From assembly GCA_047495785.1 (NCBI GenBank), contig JBLDXI010000030.1, positions 1,116,001 through 1,180,000 of the forward strand: a DNA stretch of 64,000 nucleotides, read 5' to 3'. Numbering within the stretch: position 1 is the stretch's first letter; each line of letters opens with the position of its first letter. This DNA comes from Lepidodermella squamata (Eukaryota > Gastrotricha). The translations under genes were made by a program, and so were the position numbers. The notes under the pieces were generated by a model. That model was not told the DNA's origin, ran no database searches, and worked only from the letters and a program-made list of their open reading frames with translations. Shown here piece after piece: positions 29,813 to 40,419 of the stretch.

Positions 29813-30733
29813 CCACTGTATGCAAATAAATCTTCAAATCCATCCCGAAGGCAAGTATTGACTGGATGCTGGATGGTAAATTTATATGCCGAAGATATTT
29901 TTATTCCAAATATCGAATTATCGTATCAAGGCATTTCTGGGCCGTGCTGTGCTGTTGAGTGGAAACTACCGCGACCTGGAGGAAGCCTGCAGTTTAGAAC
30001 ACGGCCGAGTTAACAAACGGAGGCCCTCTTAGACCTTTCTCAGTGCCAGGACGAAATGCGGTACTTTTCTCTAGCCTTCGCCTGATTTTCAATTCCAGGT
30101 AATAGATTATTTTTTTTGGTTTTTAATGAAGTCCCTTAGGTACAGGAGTCCATCACGGCTATCAATACTCGGATGTTCCCAATGAGAAATCCATTTTGCA
30201 TTTTCGGATATCTGCAAAACATGTATACCATCGTGTAGAGCGGGAAATGCTGATAAAAACCAGGGGTCTCAAACCTAACCGGTCGGCTATGGGCTGATAG
30301 GCTCAAATAGCATAATATAATGCCTAATGCATCATTACCCCCGAAATTAGCAATTTTCGGGGTCTGTGGCGAGCAACTCAGTGCGCTAAGTAGGATCCTC
30401 GACTGAGAGGTATTTCTGGGTCCACATTTTATGACCAAAGACCCCTGTGGTTTTCATTCGGATTTACGACTCCGGCTTTCATTCTCCACCTTTAAAATTG
30501 AAGTTAAAAGCAAAAATTTGTAACAGGAAGGGAGGCTTTGGGCTCTTGTCTCAGACAGTTCGTTAAGTTAGATTGTGGGAATGCTGCAGCAACTATTTTC
30601 CGTTTGCGTTAATGTAGAAGCTGATCTCGCATTAAACAATAAGAATACAGCGGAGGTTGACCAGTTTAGGAATCATGTTTACGAGGTTTAAGGTTTAGGA
30701 TACATCGCTAGATGCAGAAATATTCGACAGAAT
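29813..30733. other. spacer between genes 9 and 10
   Basis: Contains a lone CAGTGCGCTAAGTAGG at about 30377 resembling the MITE terminal repeat of 5627, without a partner in the window nearby. No gene recognised. Confidence 0.4.
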
Positions 30734-31896
30734 TCAAGTTAACATCAGAGAGAACAGAACTGCGTCGACAATCATCACTGCAAGACCTGCCACTGAAGCC
30801 ATCGCCAGGTCGAGAAAACGATGCATTGGAATAGCCAGACGCTTGTGTAACTTGACAGTTCGAGATTTCAGTGGCTCAGGAATACTCGGACTCAAGCAAG
30901 TATAAGCCGTAATTATGACTGCCACGATAAATTTCACCGCTACCATGTAGACAAGGTAGACGTGATCTGAGGTTGTTGGCATCATGCCAAAAATTAGGGT
31001 AAGAAATACCACGTAAGACAGCACGACGGTTACGCAAAATGCGGATTGGTCCCGGTTTACAGGCTCTGCTATTAGAGAAAGGACTTGTAGAATGAAAAGC
31101 GTGATAGTTGGAACGAAGATGTTGCAGACGTAGTAGCTGCTCTTTCGACGAAATTGAATCGTTAGGTTCACTTGGGCATACTCAAACTCGCCCTCAACTG
31201 TTGCATTGGTGCTATAACCTAAATGCTCGACGACTGACCATATGTCAGTATCAACAATAAATGTGTTACCAGCAGAACTGTCTATTTCAAATGATCCCAG
31301 GCGGAACACAACGTCACTGAGAGGATCGCCTGATTCGAATATTATTGAGCAGGCTTGCGTATCAAAGGGAAATTTGCGGTAGCTGAAGGCTGTGCACGAT
31401 ACATCGAATCGGTCGAAAATGTAGTACCTGACTGTATTTGAAGGGGCAAATGGATAGATCCAGGCCAGATCACTGAATTTAAGACCGATAACAGGAGACT
31501 CATATGCAGTCAAATGATAGATTATTGGCGTCCAAATATCAAACGTTGGGACCGGATAATAGAGCTTAGTAGATCTGAGTATGCTGCATTCTGTTTCAGA
31601 TAGTAAATCTGTGCATTTCGGAACTTCGCATGGCAGGCCCCACCAAACAGACAGATATGCTACTACAGACAGTTTTTGCTCCACGTCGTCGATGTCTACA
31701 AACCGAAGCAGTTCCAAGTGGATACTCACGATTACCGGACTGGTGTTGTTTGAATAAACCAATTGATCCATTGGCAGGCTTATCGACAGCACTGCGTCAC
31801 AATATTGCAGCTTGCCTGCAGCTTGCCAGAAGTCCTCACGGCAGCCCCTATCGAGGCGAGATCAGCCACAATCGCCAAAATTAGATGTGATTTCAT
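30734..31896 (-). pseudogene. pLGIC gene 10, frameshift after the signal peptide
   Basis: The signal peptide starts at 31896 (MKSHLILAIVADLASIGA) and runs through SGKLQA. At about 31805-31815 a net loss of 4 nt relative to paralogues shifts the frame. The remainder (CDAVLSISLPMDQ through M4, ending FSLMLT) is open in the other frame from the Met at 31792. As annotated from 31792 it is 352 aa without a signal peptide. Cys-loop CTAFSYRKFPFDTQAC; all four membrane helices intact. Gene 14 is the closest copy. Either a young pseudogene or a sequencing indel. Confidence 0.85.
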
Positions 31897-31984
31897 GATG
31901 TTTATATTATAGCATGCGATTTGAATACTCATATGAGGCCGAAATATTATCATACTCGCAGTTTTATGCAGCTGCATAGAGCTC

Positions 31985-32004
31985 ATCGATTTCGAATTTC
32001 CTGT
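31985..32004 (-). promoter_or_regulatory. ACAGGAAATTCGAAATCGAT module of gene 10
   Basis: Minus strand TACAGGAAATTCGAAATCGA about 100 bp upstream of the ATG at 31896, followed downstream by ATATTTCGGCC. Confidence 0.55.
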
Positions 32005-32169
32005 AAATCATTTGTATGCGCAGTGATCACAGTTATTGAATGAAAAGGAGAAGCCAGGTAAATCACGTTCTCCATGACAACAATTGGATGGTATATATTC
32101 GATGACATTAGGAAAATTGCTCGGGCATATTTACTGATTTCATTTATTCGATCTCAAAACAACCGGCAT

Positions 32170-32423
32170 CAGAGTGCGAAGTAGGACAGCAGAACTGGTT
32201 AGGATAAGGAGAATCGACATAAGGGTCAATGGTCCCCCTTTGGTCTTTGACTGATTTCAAAGCGGAGCGATTGAACCCTGCCATCCAGGGTGCGAAGAAC
32301 AGCTCTGGGAATCCAACCAGAGGAAGGCTGCCAAAACCACAGGAGGACCCTTTGATTTCTTCGGCTGGGTCCTAGAAAACAAATAGAAAACACCTCAGCT
32401 CCCGGATCCTACTTCGCACACTG
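32170..32423. mobile_element. MITE related to the 5627 element
   Basis: Terminal inverted repeats CAGAGTGCGAAGTAGGA and TCCTACTTCGCACACTG. The interior TGGTCCCCCTTTGG resembles the 5627 copy. A paralogous stretch at about 34657-34676 has the left flank (CAAAACAACCGGCAT) with no element, an apparent empty site. The 8-bp duplication is not clean. Confidence 0.65.
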
Positions 32424-33033
32424 CTGCCATCCCTAGCCTAGTCGAAACAGACGTTGCCTTCCTGGCGCTACGGTAGAAACTTAGAATCCCACGGTTGCTT
32501 TAATACCGCAGAGAGATAGATAATTCCTTACACAAAGGAAAGCGGGTCACATTTTCTGATCAAAAAGACATGCAACTCTAAAAGCTTGTATTTCGAGACG
32601 TGAAGTGAAGATGAAACAGATCGCGTGAATATATTGAAAAACCGAGCATAATAACCTAACAAAAATAACGCCCTCAAAATACCGGAATCATCCCAGGTCA
32701 AGCTACAGCCCTAGACCAGGATATAATTGCGTACCCCAGGACGGCTATCCCAACCTCCCCAGGCCAGCATTGGGGCTCACCGAGACCTGGGGGATACCCA
32801 ACGCTGGAAGAAACATCGAAAGTAAATAGGAATCGTTTAATTATGCCCTCCCTTAATGCAGCAATATTCAAGTTTAGCGAAGTCTTTTGACTTTCGCAAA
32901 ACAAATTGGCCGCACGTAAAGGAAATGTAGAAAAGTGGTAGAAAAATGGAAAGGGCTGGGGTTGGTCACAGTGGAAGGCGAGCATCGCGAATTCAGACAC
33001 GGGTGATTTCAAGGGTCCAACATTCGAGAGAAT
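32424..33033. other. spacer between the MITE and gene 11
   Basis: TTCCTGGCGCTACGG at about 32468 recalls the Helitron-like 3' region. No gene recognised; the open frame at 32698-33012 has no motifs. Confidence 0.4.
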
Positions 33034-34203
33034 TCAGGAAAACATCAACGAGAAAAGAACTGCATCAATAATCATCACTGCAAGACCTGCCGCAGCAGCT
33101 ATTACTAGGTCCATAAACCGATGCATTGGAATAGGCATGCATTTGTGCAACTTGACGATACGAGATTTTAGAGACTCGGGAATACTAGGACTCAAGCAAG
33201 TATAGGCCGTGATGAGGACGGAAACGATAAATTTAGCTGATATCATGTACACGAGATACACATGATCTGAAGTTGTTGGCATCATACCAAAAATTAAGGT
33301 GAGAAACACAACGTAAGACAGCACAACAGTGACGCAAAACGCTGATTGGTCCCTGTTCACAGGTTCTACAATCAACGAGACGACTTGAAGGAAGAAAAGA
33401 ATGATCGTTGGGACAAAGATGTTACAGACGTAGTAGCCACTTTTGCGGCGAAATCGAATCGTCAATTTTATTTGGTCAAACTCACCGATGTCCTGTTGAG
33501 AAGCAGTGTTATTATACCCGAAATGCTCGACAAGTGACCATATATCAGTATCAACGATGAATGTGTTACCAGCAGTCACGTCGATTAAAAGAAATCTAAG
33601 GCGGAGCTGCACGTTTTCGTAATTATCATTGGATTCAAATACTAGCGAGCAGGCTTGTGTATCAAATGGGAATTTGCGGTAACTGAATGAAGTGCAGGCA
33701 ACGTCAAATCGGTCGAAAATGTAGTGTATCATTGTATCCTTTCGAGCAAAAGGGAAGATCAAGATTTGATCATTAAACCTGCGACCGACAGCAGGCGATT
33801 CATAAGCCGTCAAATGATTGATTATTGGTGTCCAAATACCCAACGCAGGCACTGGGTAGTAGAGCTCTGCAGGTTTGAGACTCTTGCATTCCACTTCGGA
33901 TAGCAAATCAGTACATTTCGGCACCTCGCATGGCAGTCCCCAAGATATAGCCATATATACAAGTAAAGACAGCTTTTGCTCCACATCGTCGATTCCAACA
34001 AAACGATGGAGGGAAACATCGATGTACACGGCGACCGGCCTGCTGCCGTTGGAATAAAATGATTGCTCTGCCGGTAGGTTTTTCGAAAGAACTGCCTGGC
34101 AACGCTCCGGGAACTTTGCCTCTAACGTGCCAGTAATCGTTGCAGCTGTCGCATACGACGCCAGCTTAACCACCACCAGCAAAACTAAAAACGAATCCAT
34201 CAT
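33034..34203 (-). CDS. pLGIC gene 11, intact
   Basis: 389 aa; signal peptide MMDSFLVLLVVVKLASYATA. Member of the TGTLEAKFPERCQAVLSKNLP subfamily (genes 4, 8, 13, 15); gene 15 is nearest (EHFGYNNTASQ in loop C against EHFAYNNTAS). Cys-loop CTSFSYRKFPFDTQAC. The M1-M2 linker reads VEPVNRDQ. MPTTSDHV after M2; M3-M4 loop SPSIPESLKSRIVKLHKC; end FSLMFS. Its own promoter motif (AGGAAATTAC) is about 110 bp upstream. Confidence 0.92.
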   Translation of the reverse strand: MMDSFLVLLVVVKLASYATAATITGTLEAKFPERCQAVLSKNLPAEQSFYSNGSRPVAVYIDVSLHRFVGIDDVEQKLSLLVYMAISWGLPCEVPKCTDLLSEVECKSLKPAELYYPVPALGIWTPIINHLTAYESPAVGRRFNDQILIFPFARKDTMIHYIFDRFDVACTSFSYRKFPFDTQACSLVFESNDNYENVQLRLRFLLIDVTAGNTFIVDTDIWSLVEHFGYNNTASQQDIGEFDQIKLTIRFRRKSGYYVCNIFVPTIILFFLQVVSLIVEPVNRDQSAFCVTVVLSYVVFLTLIFGMMPTTSDHVYLVYMISAKFIVSVLITAYTCLSPSIPESLKSRIVKLHKCMPIPMHRFMDLVIAAAAGLAVMIIDAVLFSLMFS

Positions 34204-34309
34204 TTTTCATTTACAATGTGATTCCTATATATGCTCATGCTAGCCGAAATAGTTCTCTGACTGGAAGGTGTAATTCAGTTACGCGAACCTTATCGACGAA
34301 ATCTCCATT

Positions 34310-34356
34310 GTAATTTCCTTCTGAGCGCTTACACTGTTCATATGTATCGATTGGAA
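34310..34356 (-). promoter_or_regulatory. shared promoter module of gene 11
   Basis: AGAAGGAAATTACAATGG about 110 bp upstream of the ATG and CCAATCGATAC about 35 bp further; the same arrangement is found upstream of gene 15. Confidence 0.5.
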
Positions 34357-34435
34357 TGAAAATTCAGGTGCACCACCATCCCTTTGGCGGTCGATAGTTA
34401 GCTGGTGAACTGGCGTGCTCAAATATTTTTGTATC

Positions 34436-34569
34436 CTTGATATACACATGCGAGGCTGAAATGATTATCCCACTCGCAGTTATATGAAGTTTCATTGAGC
34501 TCATCGATTTCGAATCATGTCCTGTCAATCATGTCATGTATATCGGTGATCATAGTTATCGATTAGAAG
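34436..34569 (-). promoter_or_regulatory. orphan copy of the receptor promoter module
   Basis: Minus strand, in order: AATCGATAACTATGATCACC, GACAGGACATGATTCGAAATCGATGAGCTC (in two overlapping parts), CTGCGAGT and ATTTCAGCCTCG. This matches the region upstream of gene 10 element by element, but no receptor coding sequence follows; instead gene 11 with its own module begins about 100 bp on. A deleted gene is the simplest explanation. Confidence 0.6.
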
Positions 34570-35218
34570 ACAGCAACCAAGCAAACTAAGTTCCCAGGCG
34601 AAATTGGATGATATTCGAAGACACGAGGGAAAACTAGGTATATTAGCTGCAGTGTTTCGGTTTCAAAACAACCGGCATGGTAGCAGTAGTAGTGTTTTTT
34701 AAAGCATGTTACACATGTTACAATGTAACAACCAATCGGACATCGGACCAAATGTAACAGCCAAAATCGAAGTAATGTCTGGAAAAGAAGGTTTCGGAGC
34801 CTTTTCTAGTGGAAAATCCTCAACATTGTCTCGCTTCGCTCGTATTATTGTAATATAATCGGACATTTTCAGCCTCATATCGTCAGTTTTAGAGAGCCCT
34901 TACGTTATTTCGCAATTTTCGAAAGTTTTCGAAGGAAAGGGAGAAGTGGTAAACGCCTGCAATGCGAACACTTCATGGTTGCTAAGTAAACTGGTTTTTT
35001 TTGTGGCGCCACACAAGAATTAACAGGCGATGCGTATCGAGTGTACATTACAATGGATCGGGAGCAGATGTTATTGCAGATGCAGATGTTTATTGAATAG
35101 GTAGTCGTTCGTCACATTAAATCAATGAAATTCAACTCGAGACGACACGGACACATTTTTTATTTAAAACTCTCAGTGATAGAGAAGCCTATTCAAATCA
35201 GTATGAGTATTTGAAAGT
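34570..35218. other. spacer between the orphan promoter and gene 12
   Basis: Carries the minus-strand AATAAA of gene 12 at about 35094-35089 and the apparent empty site of the 32170 MITE at about 34660. No gene seen. Confidence 0.45.
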
Positions 35219-36388
35219 TCAAGATAGCATGAGGGAGAAAAGAATCGCGTCAATAATCATTATGATAAGACCTGCCGCTCCAGCAACCGCCAGGTCCATA
35301 AACCGATGCATCGGTATAGACAAGCATTTATGTAATTTGACAACGCGAGATTTCAGTTGCTCTGGAATACTAGGACTCAAGCAAGTGTAGGCTGTGATTA
35401 TGACTGCAACGATGAATTTAGCTGCAACCATGTAGACCAGTTATACATGATCTGAGGTTATTGGCATCATGCCAAAGATCAAAGTCAGAAAAACTACGTA
35501 GGAGAGGACGACACTCACGCAAAACGCTGATTGGTCCCTGCTAACTGGTTCAGCAATCAAAGAAACGACTTGAAGAATGAATAGTATGATAGTTGGGACG
35601 AAGATGTTGCAGACGTAGTAGCCACTTTTGCGCCGAAAGCGGATCGTAAGGGTAATTTGGTCAACAGAGACCGTTCCATTTGCATGCTCTGATAGTTGGC
35701 TGCTATGCTCTAGTGGCTCGACAAGCGACCATATTTCAGTCTCAACTATGAATGATTTACGGGCAGATGAGTCGATTGCAAATTCAACAAGGTGGAACGC
35801 TACGTCCCTGCTAGCAACAGCTGATTCAAATACCAGAGAGCAGGATTGGGTGTCGAACGGGAATTTTTTGTAACTGAAAGCCGTGCAGGAAACATCGAAT
35901 CGGTCGAACACGATATAATGTACTTCGTATGGAAAAAATGGATAGATCGAGACCTGATCAACGTTTTTGCGACCGAAAATAGGCGATTCAAAAGCAGTCA
36001 TATGATAGATCTCTGGCGTCCATATATCCAAAGCGGGAACCTTGTAATAAAAGCCATAACGGTAGGGCATATTGCACTCTGCGTCCGATAATAGATCTGC
36101 GCAATTCGGCTTTTCACACGGCAGCGCCCAATTCATAGACAGGTGCGCGAGTAAAGACAGCTTTTGCTCCACGTCATCTATTCCCACAAAATGATAGAGA
36201 AGCATTCTAATATTCACGATAACCGGACGGCTGTTGTTGGTATAAATCGCTTGGTCCATCGGTAGACCGTTCGACAGAACTGCTGGGCAATATTCAGCAA
36301 ATCTCGCCTTCAACTTTCCAGCAGCCGATGAAACAGCTTCTACACACGCCGGCTTTACTAGCAAAAGCAGAGCTAAAATTGACTTCAT
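35219..36388 (-). pseudogene. pLGIC gene 12, single in-frame nonsense codon after M2
   Basis: Full-length frame of 390 codons starting MKSILALLLLVKPACVEA. At 35441-35443 the expected Tyr of SDHVYLVYMV is TAA instead of TAC. After it the frame continues without change through M3, the loop (SPSIPEQLKSRVVKLHKC) and M4 to FSLMLS. Everything else is as in intact copies: Cys-loop CTAFSYKKFPFDTQSC and Asp at -1' (M1-M2 linker AEPVSRDQ). Truncation here would remove M3 and M4 and give no channel, so this is a recent pseudogene unless the stop is read through or is a base error. Nearest relative gene 9. Confidence 0.9.
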
Positions 36389-36491
36389 GCGGTTGATACA
36401 CCATGATCTTTAGACTTATGCAAAGCCGAAGTGAAGCCAGAGGTTTGTATGCTGCGGAAAAGAACTCATCGATTTCGTGTAGCCCATGTAA

Positions 36492-36510
36492 TTTCGAATT
36501 TCCTGTGAAG
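36492..36510 (-). promoter_or_regulatory. ACAGGAAATTCGAAAT motif of gene 12
   Basis: TTCACAGGAAATTCGAAAT about 110 bp upstream of the ATG at 36388; an ATCGAT lies between at about 36468-36473. Confidence 0.5.
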
Positions 36511-36919
36511 CGTGAAGCGATTGTATGCGAAGGAATATAAAAATCCGTCATATAAGTATTGACTGAGTGGTAGATATTAATGCCGAAGACATCGCGATGA
36601 AAAGACTAAATATGATGCGCGAATTTATCTAATGGACTTTGATCCCAGGTCATACTTGGCCCTTCTCCGTGCCATCGCTGAGACCGGAATAAACGCGCTG
36701 TCTCCCCTTTATACTTTCTACTCTGCTGAATTGGCAAGTCTTGATATCGAAGTCTTTTTCCAAGGACAAGGACAGGGCTCTTCACCGTAACGAGTGAAGG
36801 TAGTAGGATTTTCGCTGATTTCTACTTTCTCACACACTCTGCTAGCGCATCGTTATATGAAGAGCGAGCATAATTCTGAGAAGTAGAGGAATTTTCGCTC
36901 ACCTCTGCTCACCTCTTCT

Positions 36920-37322
36920 GTAGTATGAAGTCAAATTATAGGTAACTGGAGTCCAAATGTCCAACGCAGGCACTGTGTAGCAGAGGTGATTTTGACTGAC
37001 TGTCATGCACTCTGTTTCATATAGCAAATCCGTGCATCGGGGTTTCACAAGGCAAGCCCCATCGCATAGACATGTAAGCTACTAAGGACAGTTTTTGCTC
37101 CACGTTGTCGATTCCAACAAAACGGTGGAGGCCAACATAGATAAACACGGAAACCGGCCTGCTGCTGTTGGAATAGACTTGTTGCTCTATCGGTAGGTTT
37201 TTGTAAAGAACCGCCTGGCATCGCTCCGAGAATTTCGCTTCTAACGTGCCAGTAGTGCTGAGAGCAACTCCCTTCTTCGCAAGCTCATCCACAATCATCA
37301 AAACTAGAAGCGGTTTCATCAT
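36920..37322 (-). pseudogene. pLGIC gene 13, 5' fragment
   Basis: Starts MMKPLLVLMIVDELAKKGVA (signal peptide) and TTGTLEAKFSERCQAVL, subfamily of genes 4, 8, 11 and 15. After WGLPCETP a loss of about 2 nt shifts the frame; in the new frame CTDLLYETEC and ALDIWTPVTYNLTSY can be followed. The similarity ends near 36920, before the Cys-loop. No M1-M4 remain. Confidence 0.88.
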
Positions 37323-37404
37323 AATTTCTTAATTGAACTTAATTATATTACTGAAAAACCGCAAAGAGAAATGCCGATCATTACTCTAAGGACAGCCGAT
37401 AATG

Positions 37405-37418
37405 TTTTCCTATCAAAC
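37405..37418 (-). promoter_or_regulatory. decayed promoter motif of gene 13
   Basis: GTTTGATAGGAAAACATT aligns with GTTTGACAGGAAATTA of gene 2, with the C of CAGGAA changed to T. About 85 bp upstream of the fragment's ATG. Confidence 0.35.
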
Positions 37419-37551
37419 AAGAAATAATACAGCAATTAGGATCAAACGTTTTTGAGACGTGAAGTGGTGAAACAGCAGTGAAAGGTCGAAAATAAGCTTC
37501 TGGGCGCTTGGCGATGGGCTTCTTAAACAATAAATAGATAAATACATTCGT

Positions 37552-38541
37552 TCAGCTTAACATCAAGGTAAAGAAAGCGGTATCAACAATCATTACAGTA
37601 AGGCTTGCAGAAACAGCAATTGATAGATCCAAAAAACGAAGTATTGGCATGCTGAACGATTTGTGTATCCTTACCAGACACTTTTGCAGCTTTAAAGCGC
37701 GAAATGTCAGTGACTCGGGGATACTATGGCTCAAGCAAGTGTAGCCCGTGATTATGACTGCAACGATGAATTTAGCTGCGATCATATACACGAGGTAGAC
37801 ATGATCTGCAGTTTTTGGAATCATGCCAAAGATTAGCGTCAGGAATACAACGTAAGACAACACGACGGTTACGCAAAATGCAGATTGGTCTCGGTTAACA
37901 GGCTCCGCGATCAGAGAAACGACTTGAAGTATGAAAAGTGTGATAGTTGGGACGAAGATGTTGCAGACGTAGTAGCTGCTTTTGCGCCGAAATTGAATCG
38001 TTAGGTTCACATGGGCATACTCAAACTCGCCTTCAACTGTTGCATTGGTGCTATAACCAAAAAGCTCGACGACTGACCATATGTCAGTCTCAACAATAAA
38101 TGTGTTGCCAGCAGAACTATCGATTTCAAACGATCCAAGGCGGAACACAACGTCACTGAGACGGTCACCTGATTCGAATAGTAGTGAGCAGGCCTGTGTG
38201 TCAAAGGGAAATTTGCGATAGCTGAAAGCTGTACAGGAGACATCGAATCGGTCGAAGATATAGTACCTCACTGGATTTGACGAGGAAAATGGATAGATCC
38301 ATACCAGATCACTGAATTTACGACCGATAACAGGAGCCTCGTAAGCTGTCAAATGATAGATTATTGGCGTCCAAATATCAAACGCTGGGAACGGGTAGTA
38401 GAGTTTACTAGAGCGGAGTATGCTGCATTCCGTTTCGGATAGTAAATCGGTGCATCTCGGAACTTCGCATGGCAGCCCCCACCACACGGACAGATAAGCG
38501 ACTACAGACATTTTTTGCTCCACGTCGTCGATGTCTACAAA
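37552..38541 (-). pseudogene. pLGIC gene 14, 3' part (from loop-D region to M4)
   Basis: Continues gene 14 after the inserted element: FVDIDDVEQKMSVVAYLSVW, CTDLLSETEC, Cys-loop CTAFSYRKFPFDTQAC, M1-M3 and M4. The M3-M4 loop is about 10 residues longer than in other copies (KLQKCLVRIHKSF looks like a partial internal duplication of the KLHKS segment). Ends FTLMLS. The 5' part is at 39466-39661. The whole gene is closest to gene 10. Confidence 0.9.
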
Positions 38542-39465
38542 TTACCACTGTCGGCCTGCGGCCTTTGACAGTTGACGGGGAACTCCGTGACTTTCTCGAA
38601 CACGTGGGTACGTGTGACCTTGAACATGCCCAACCTAAGACCTAAGTATAACTTTTTCGTGCACATCCTTGACTTGCTGCTTGCTGCCCATCTTTGCGCG
38701 TAACCATGTAGCGTGTCACCCACGCGCGTCAACGGCGACGACGGGATGGAGTTGATCATTCATTTGAGAGTCATTCGGTAACCGCCACCTACACTTGGCA
38801 TTAGGGTCCATATCACGGAGCCCGAGCAATCGAGATGGGCTTGTAAGTTAATGTATCGTTGCTCAGGTGGGCTTCAATTCAAGCTAAAAATCACGAATTT
38901 GAACACTGACGTGGTATTAACATTTGCTATATATTCGGTAAAAATAGCGCACTTGCGTAACGTAAAGATTTTTACGAAAACGTAAGCGGGTCGGGGAATG
39001 CGCTATTACCGTTACTCTCAGGTGACAAGTTGCCGGTCGCACATGCTAAAATAGTACGAATTGCATGTGTACGGGAACTTTTTCATTGGAGGATTGCAAA
39101 CAGGTGATAGACGATTGATGACGCCATGTCACCACAGTCAGCAGCAGTCAACATATCATCCGAAGTTGTGCGTTGATGTCGTGCGCACAACTGTATGCGG
39201 TTTTTTTAATGGCACACCCTAATCCTCCTTTAAATTGGGATTCATTTATTTACATCACCTACTGATGATTCTCGCCGACGGACCGACATAACGGAACACG
39301 ACCCTGTCACAGGACCCCGTCACACGACAACTCATTTTTTTACTGCGACACACTTATCCTCCTGAAACAGAGGACTCATTTTTTGACCACACTAACACAT
39401 ACCACTTTGACGACCGACAGACGGACCGGCCGAACACGACCTACGACAACGGGAGTTCCCCGTCA
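38542..39465 (-). mobile_element. Helitron-like non-autonomous insertion in gene 14 (924 bp)
   Basis: The limits follow from the receptor frame: host A and T flank it with no duplication. Minus strand starts TGACGGGGAACTCCCG, the same 5' end as the gene 5 insertion (TGCCGGGGGAACCCCCG). It ends GACAGTGGTAA, directly after a hairpin CTGTC...GACAG with inner GGCC/GGCC pairing. No coding region recognised. Confidence 0.72.
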
Positions 39466-39661
39466 TCGGAGAAGATCCATGTAAAGACTCACGACAACCG
39501 GGCTGGTGTTGTTGGAATACACCAATTGATCCATCGGAAGACTTTTCGACAGAACCGCATCGCAATACTCAGCGAACATTGCCTGTAGCCTTCCAGAAGT
39601 TCTCACAGTAGCTCTTATCGATACAAGCCTCATCGCAATCAACAAAATCAGCTGCGATTTC
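39466..39661 (-). pseudogene. pLGIC gene 14, 5' part
   Basis: Signal peptide MKSQLILLIAMRLVSIRATV from 39661, then SGRLQAMFAEYCDAVLSKSL, stopping in ...YMDLLR where the element sits. The joined frame continues FVDIDD in 38541 and below. Apart from the insertion no lesion is visible. Confidence 0.9.
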
Positions 39662-39744
39662 ATGACGTTTATATTAGCATGCGATTTGTATGCCAAAATT
39701 ATTATCCTAACTTGCTGTTTCATGCGGTTGCATAGAGCTCAGTT

Positions 39745-39786
39745 CAATTTCCTGTGAATCCGGTGATCACTGATGATATCGATTGG
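39745..39786 (-). promoter_or_regulatory. shared promoter module of gene 14
   Basis: CCAATCGATATC, GTGATCACC and ACAGGAAATTG in that order on the minus strand, about 90-125 bp upstream of the ATG; matches the gene 10 and orphan modules. Confidence 0.55.
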
Positions 39787-39936
39787 AAAACAAAGATCCC
39801 GTCAATTACGTTCTCCCTTGTAATCGATTCGGTGGAAAATACAGGTTCACAGTTAGAAAAAGAAAAGGGACCTTCGTGGTCACAGTGGCAATCGACCTTC
39901 GAGAATACGGGAGGATTTCATACGATTTGAGAGAAT

Positions 39937-40419
39937 TCAAGATAACATCAGAGTGAACAGAACAGCGTCAATAATCATCACTGCAAGACCTGCTGATAAA
40001 GCCATTGCTAGGTCGAGAAAGCGATGCATTGGTATAGCCAGGGTTTGTGTAGCTTGACAATGTGAGATTTCAGCGGCTCAGGAATACTTGGACTGAAACA
40101 AGTATATGCTGTGATGAGAACCGAAACGATAAATTTAGCTGAAACCATGTACACGAGATACACATGATCTGAAGTTGTTGGCATCATGCCAAAAATCAAC
40201 GTGAGAAATACGACATAGGAAAGCACGACACTCACGCAAAACGCTGATTGATCCCTGTTAACAGGTTCAGCAATCAAAGAAGCTACTTGAAGGATGAAAA
40301 GAGTGATTGTGGGGACGAAGATGTTACAGACGTAGTAGCCACTTTTGCGACGAAATCGTAACGTCACTTTAATGTGGTCAAACTCACCGATGTCCGATTG
40401 AGAAGAAGCAGTGTTATTA
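39937..40419 (-). pseudogene. pLGIC gene 15, 3' part (pre-M1 to M4), frameshifted
   Basis: From NNTASSQSDIGEF through RFRRKSGYYVCNIF, M1, M2 (NRDQ, Leu 9') and M3. In the M3-M4 loop one nt is missing (about 40045), so the natural frame reads HKPWLYQ and stops at 40008; in the shifted frame M4 continues to LFTLMLS with the original stop at 39937-39939. Confidence 0.88.

Noticed and set aside
30377-30395. Second MITE of the 5627 family
   Set aside because: Only one terminal repeat is present; no inverted partner was found within several hundred bases.
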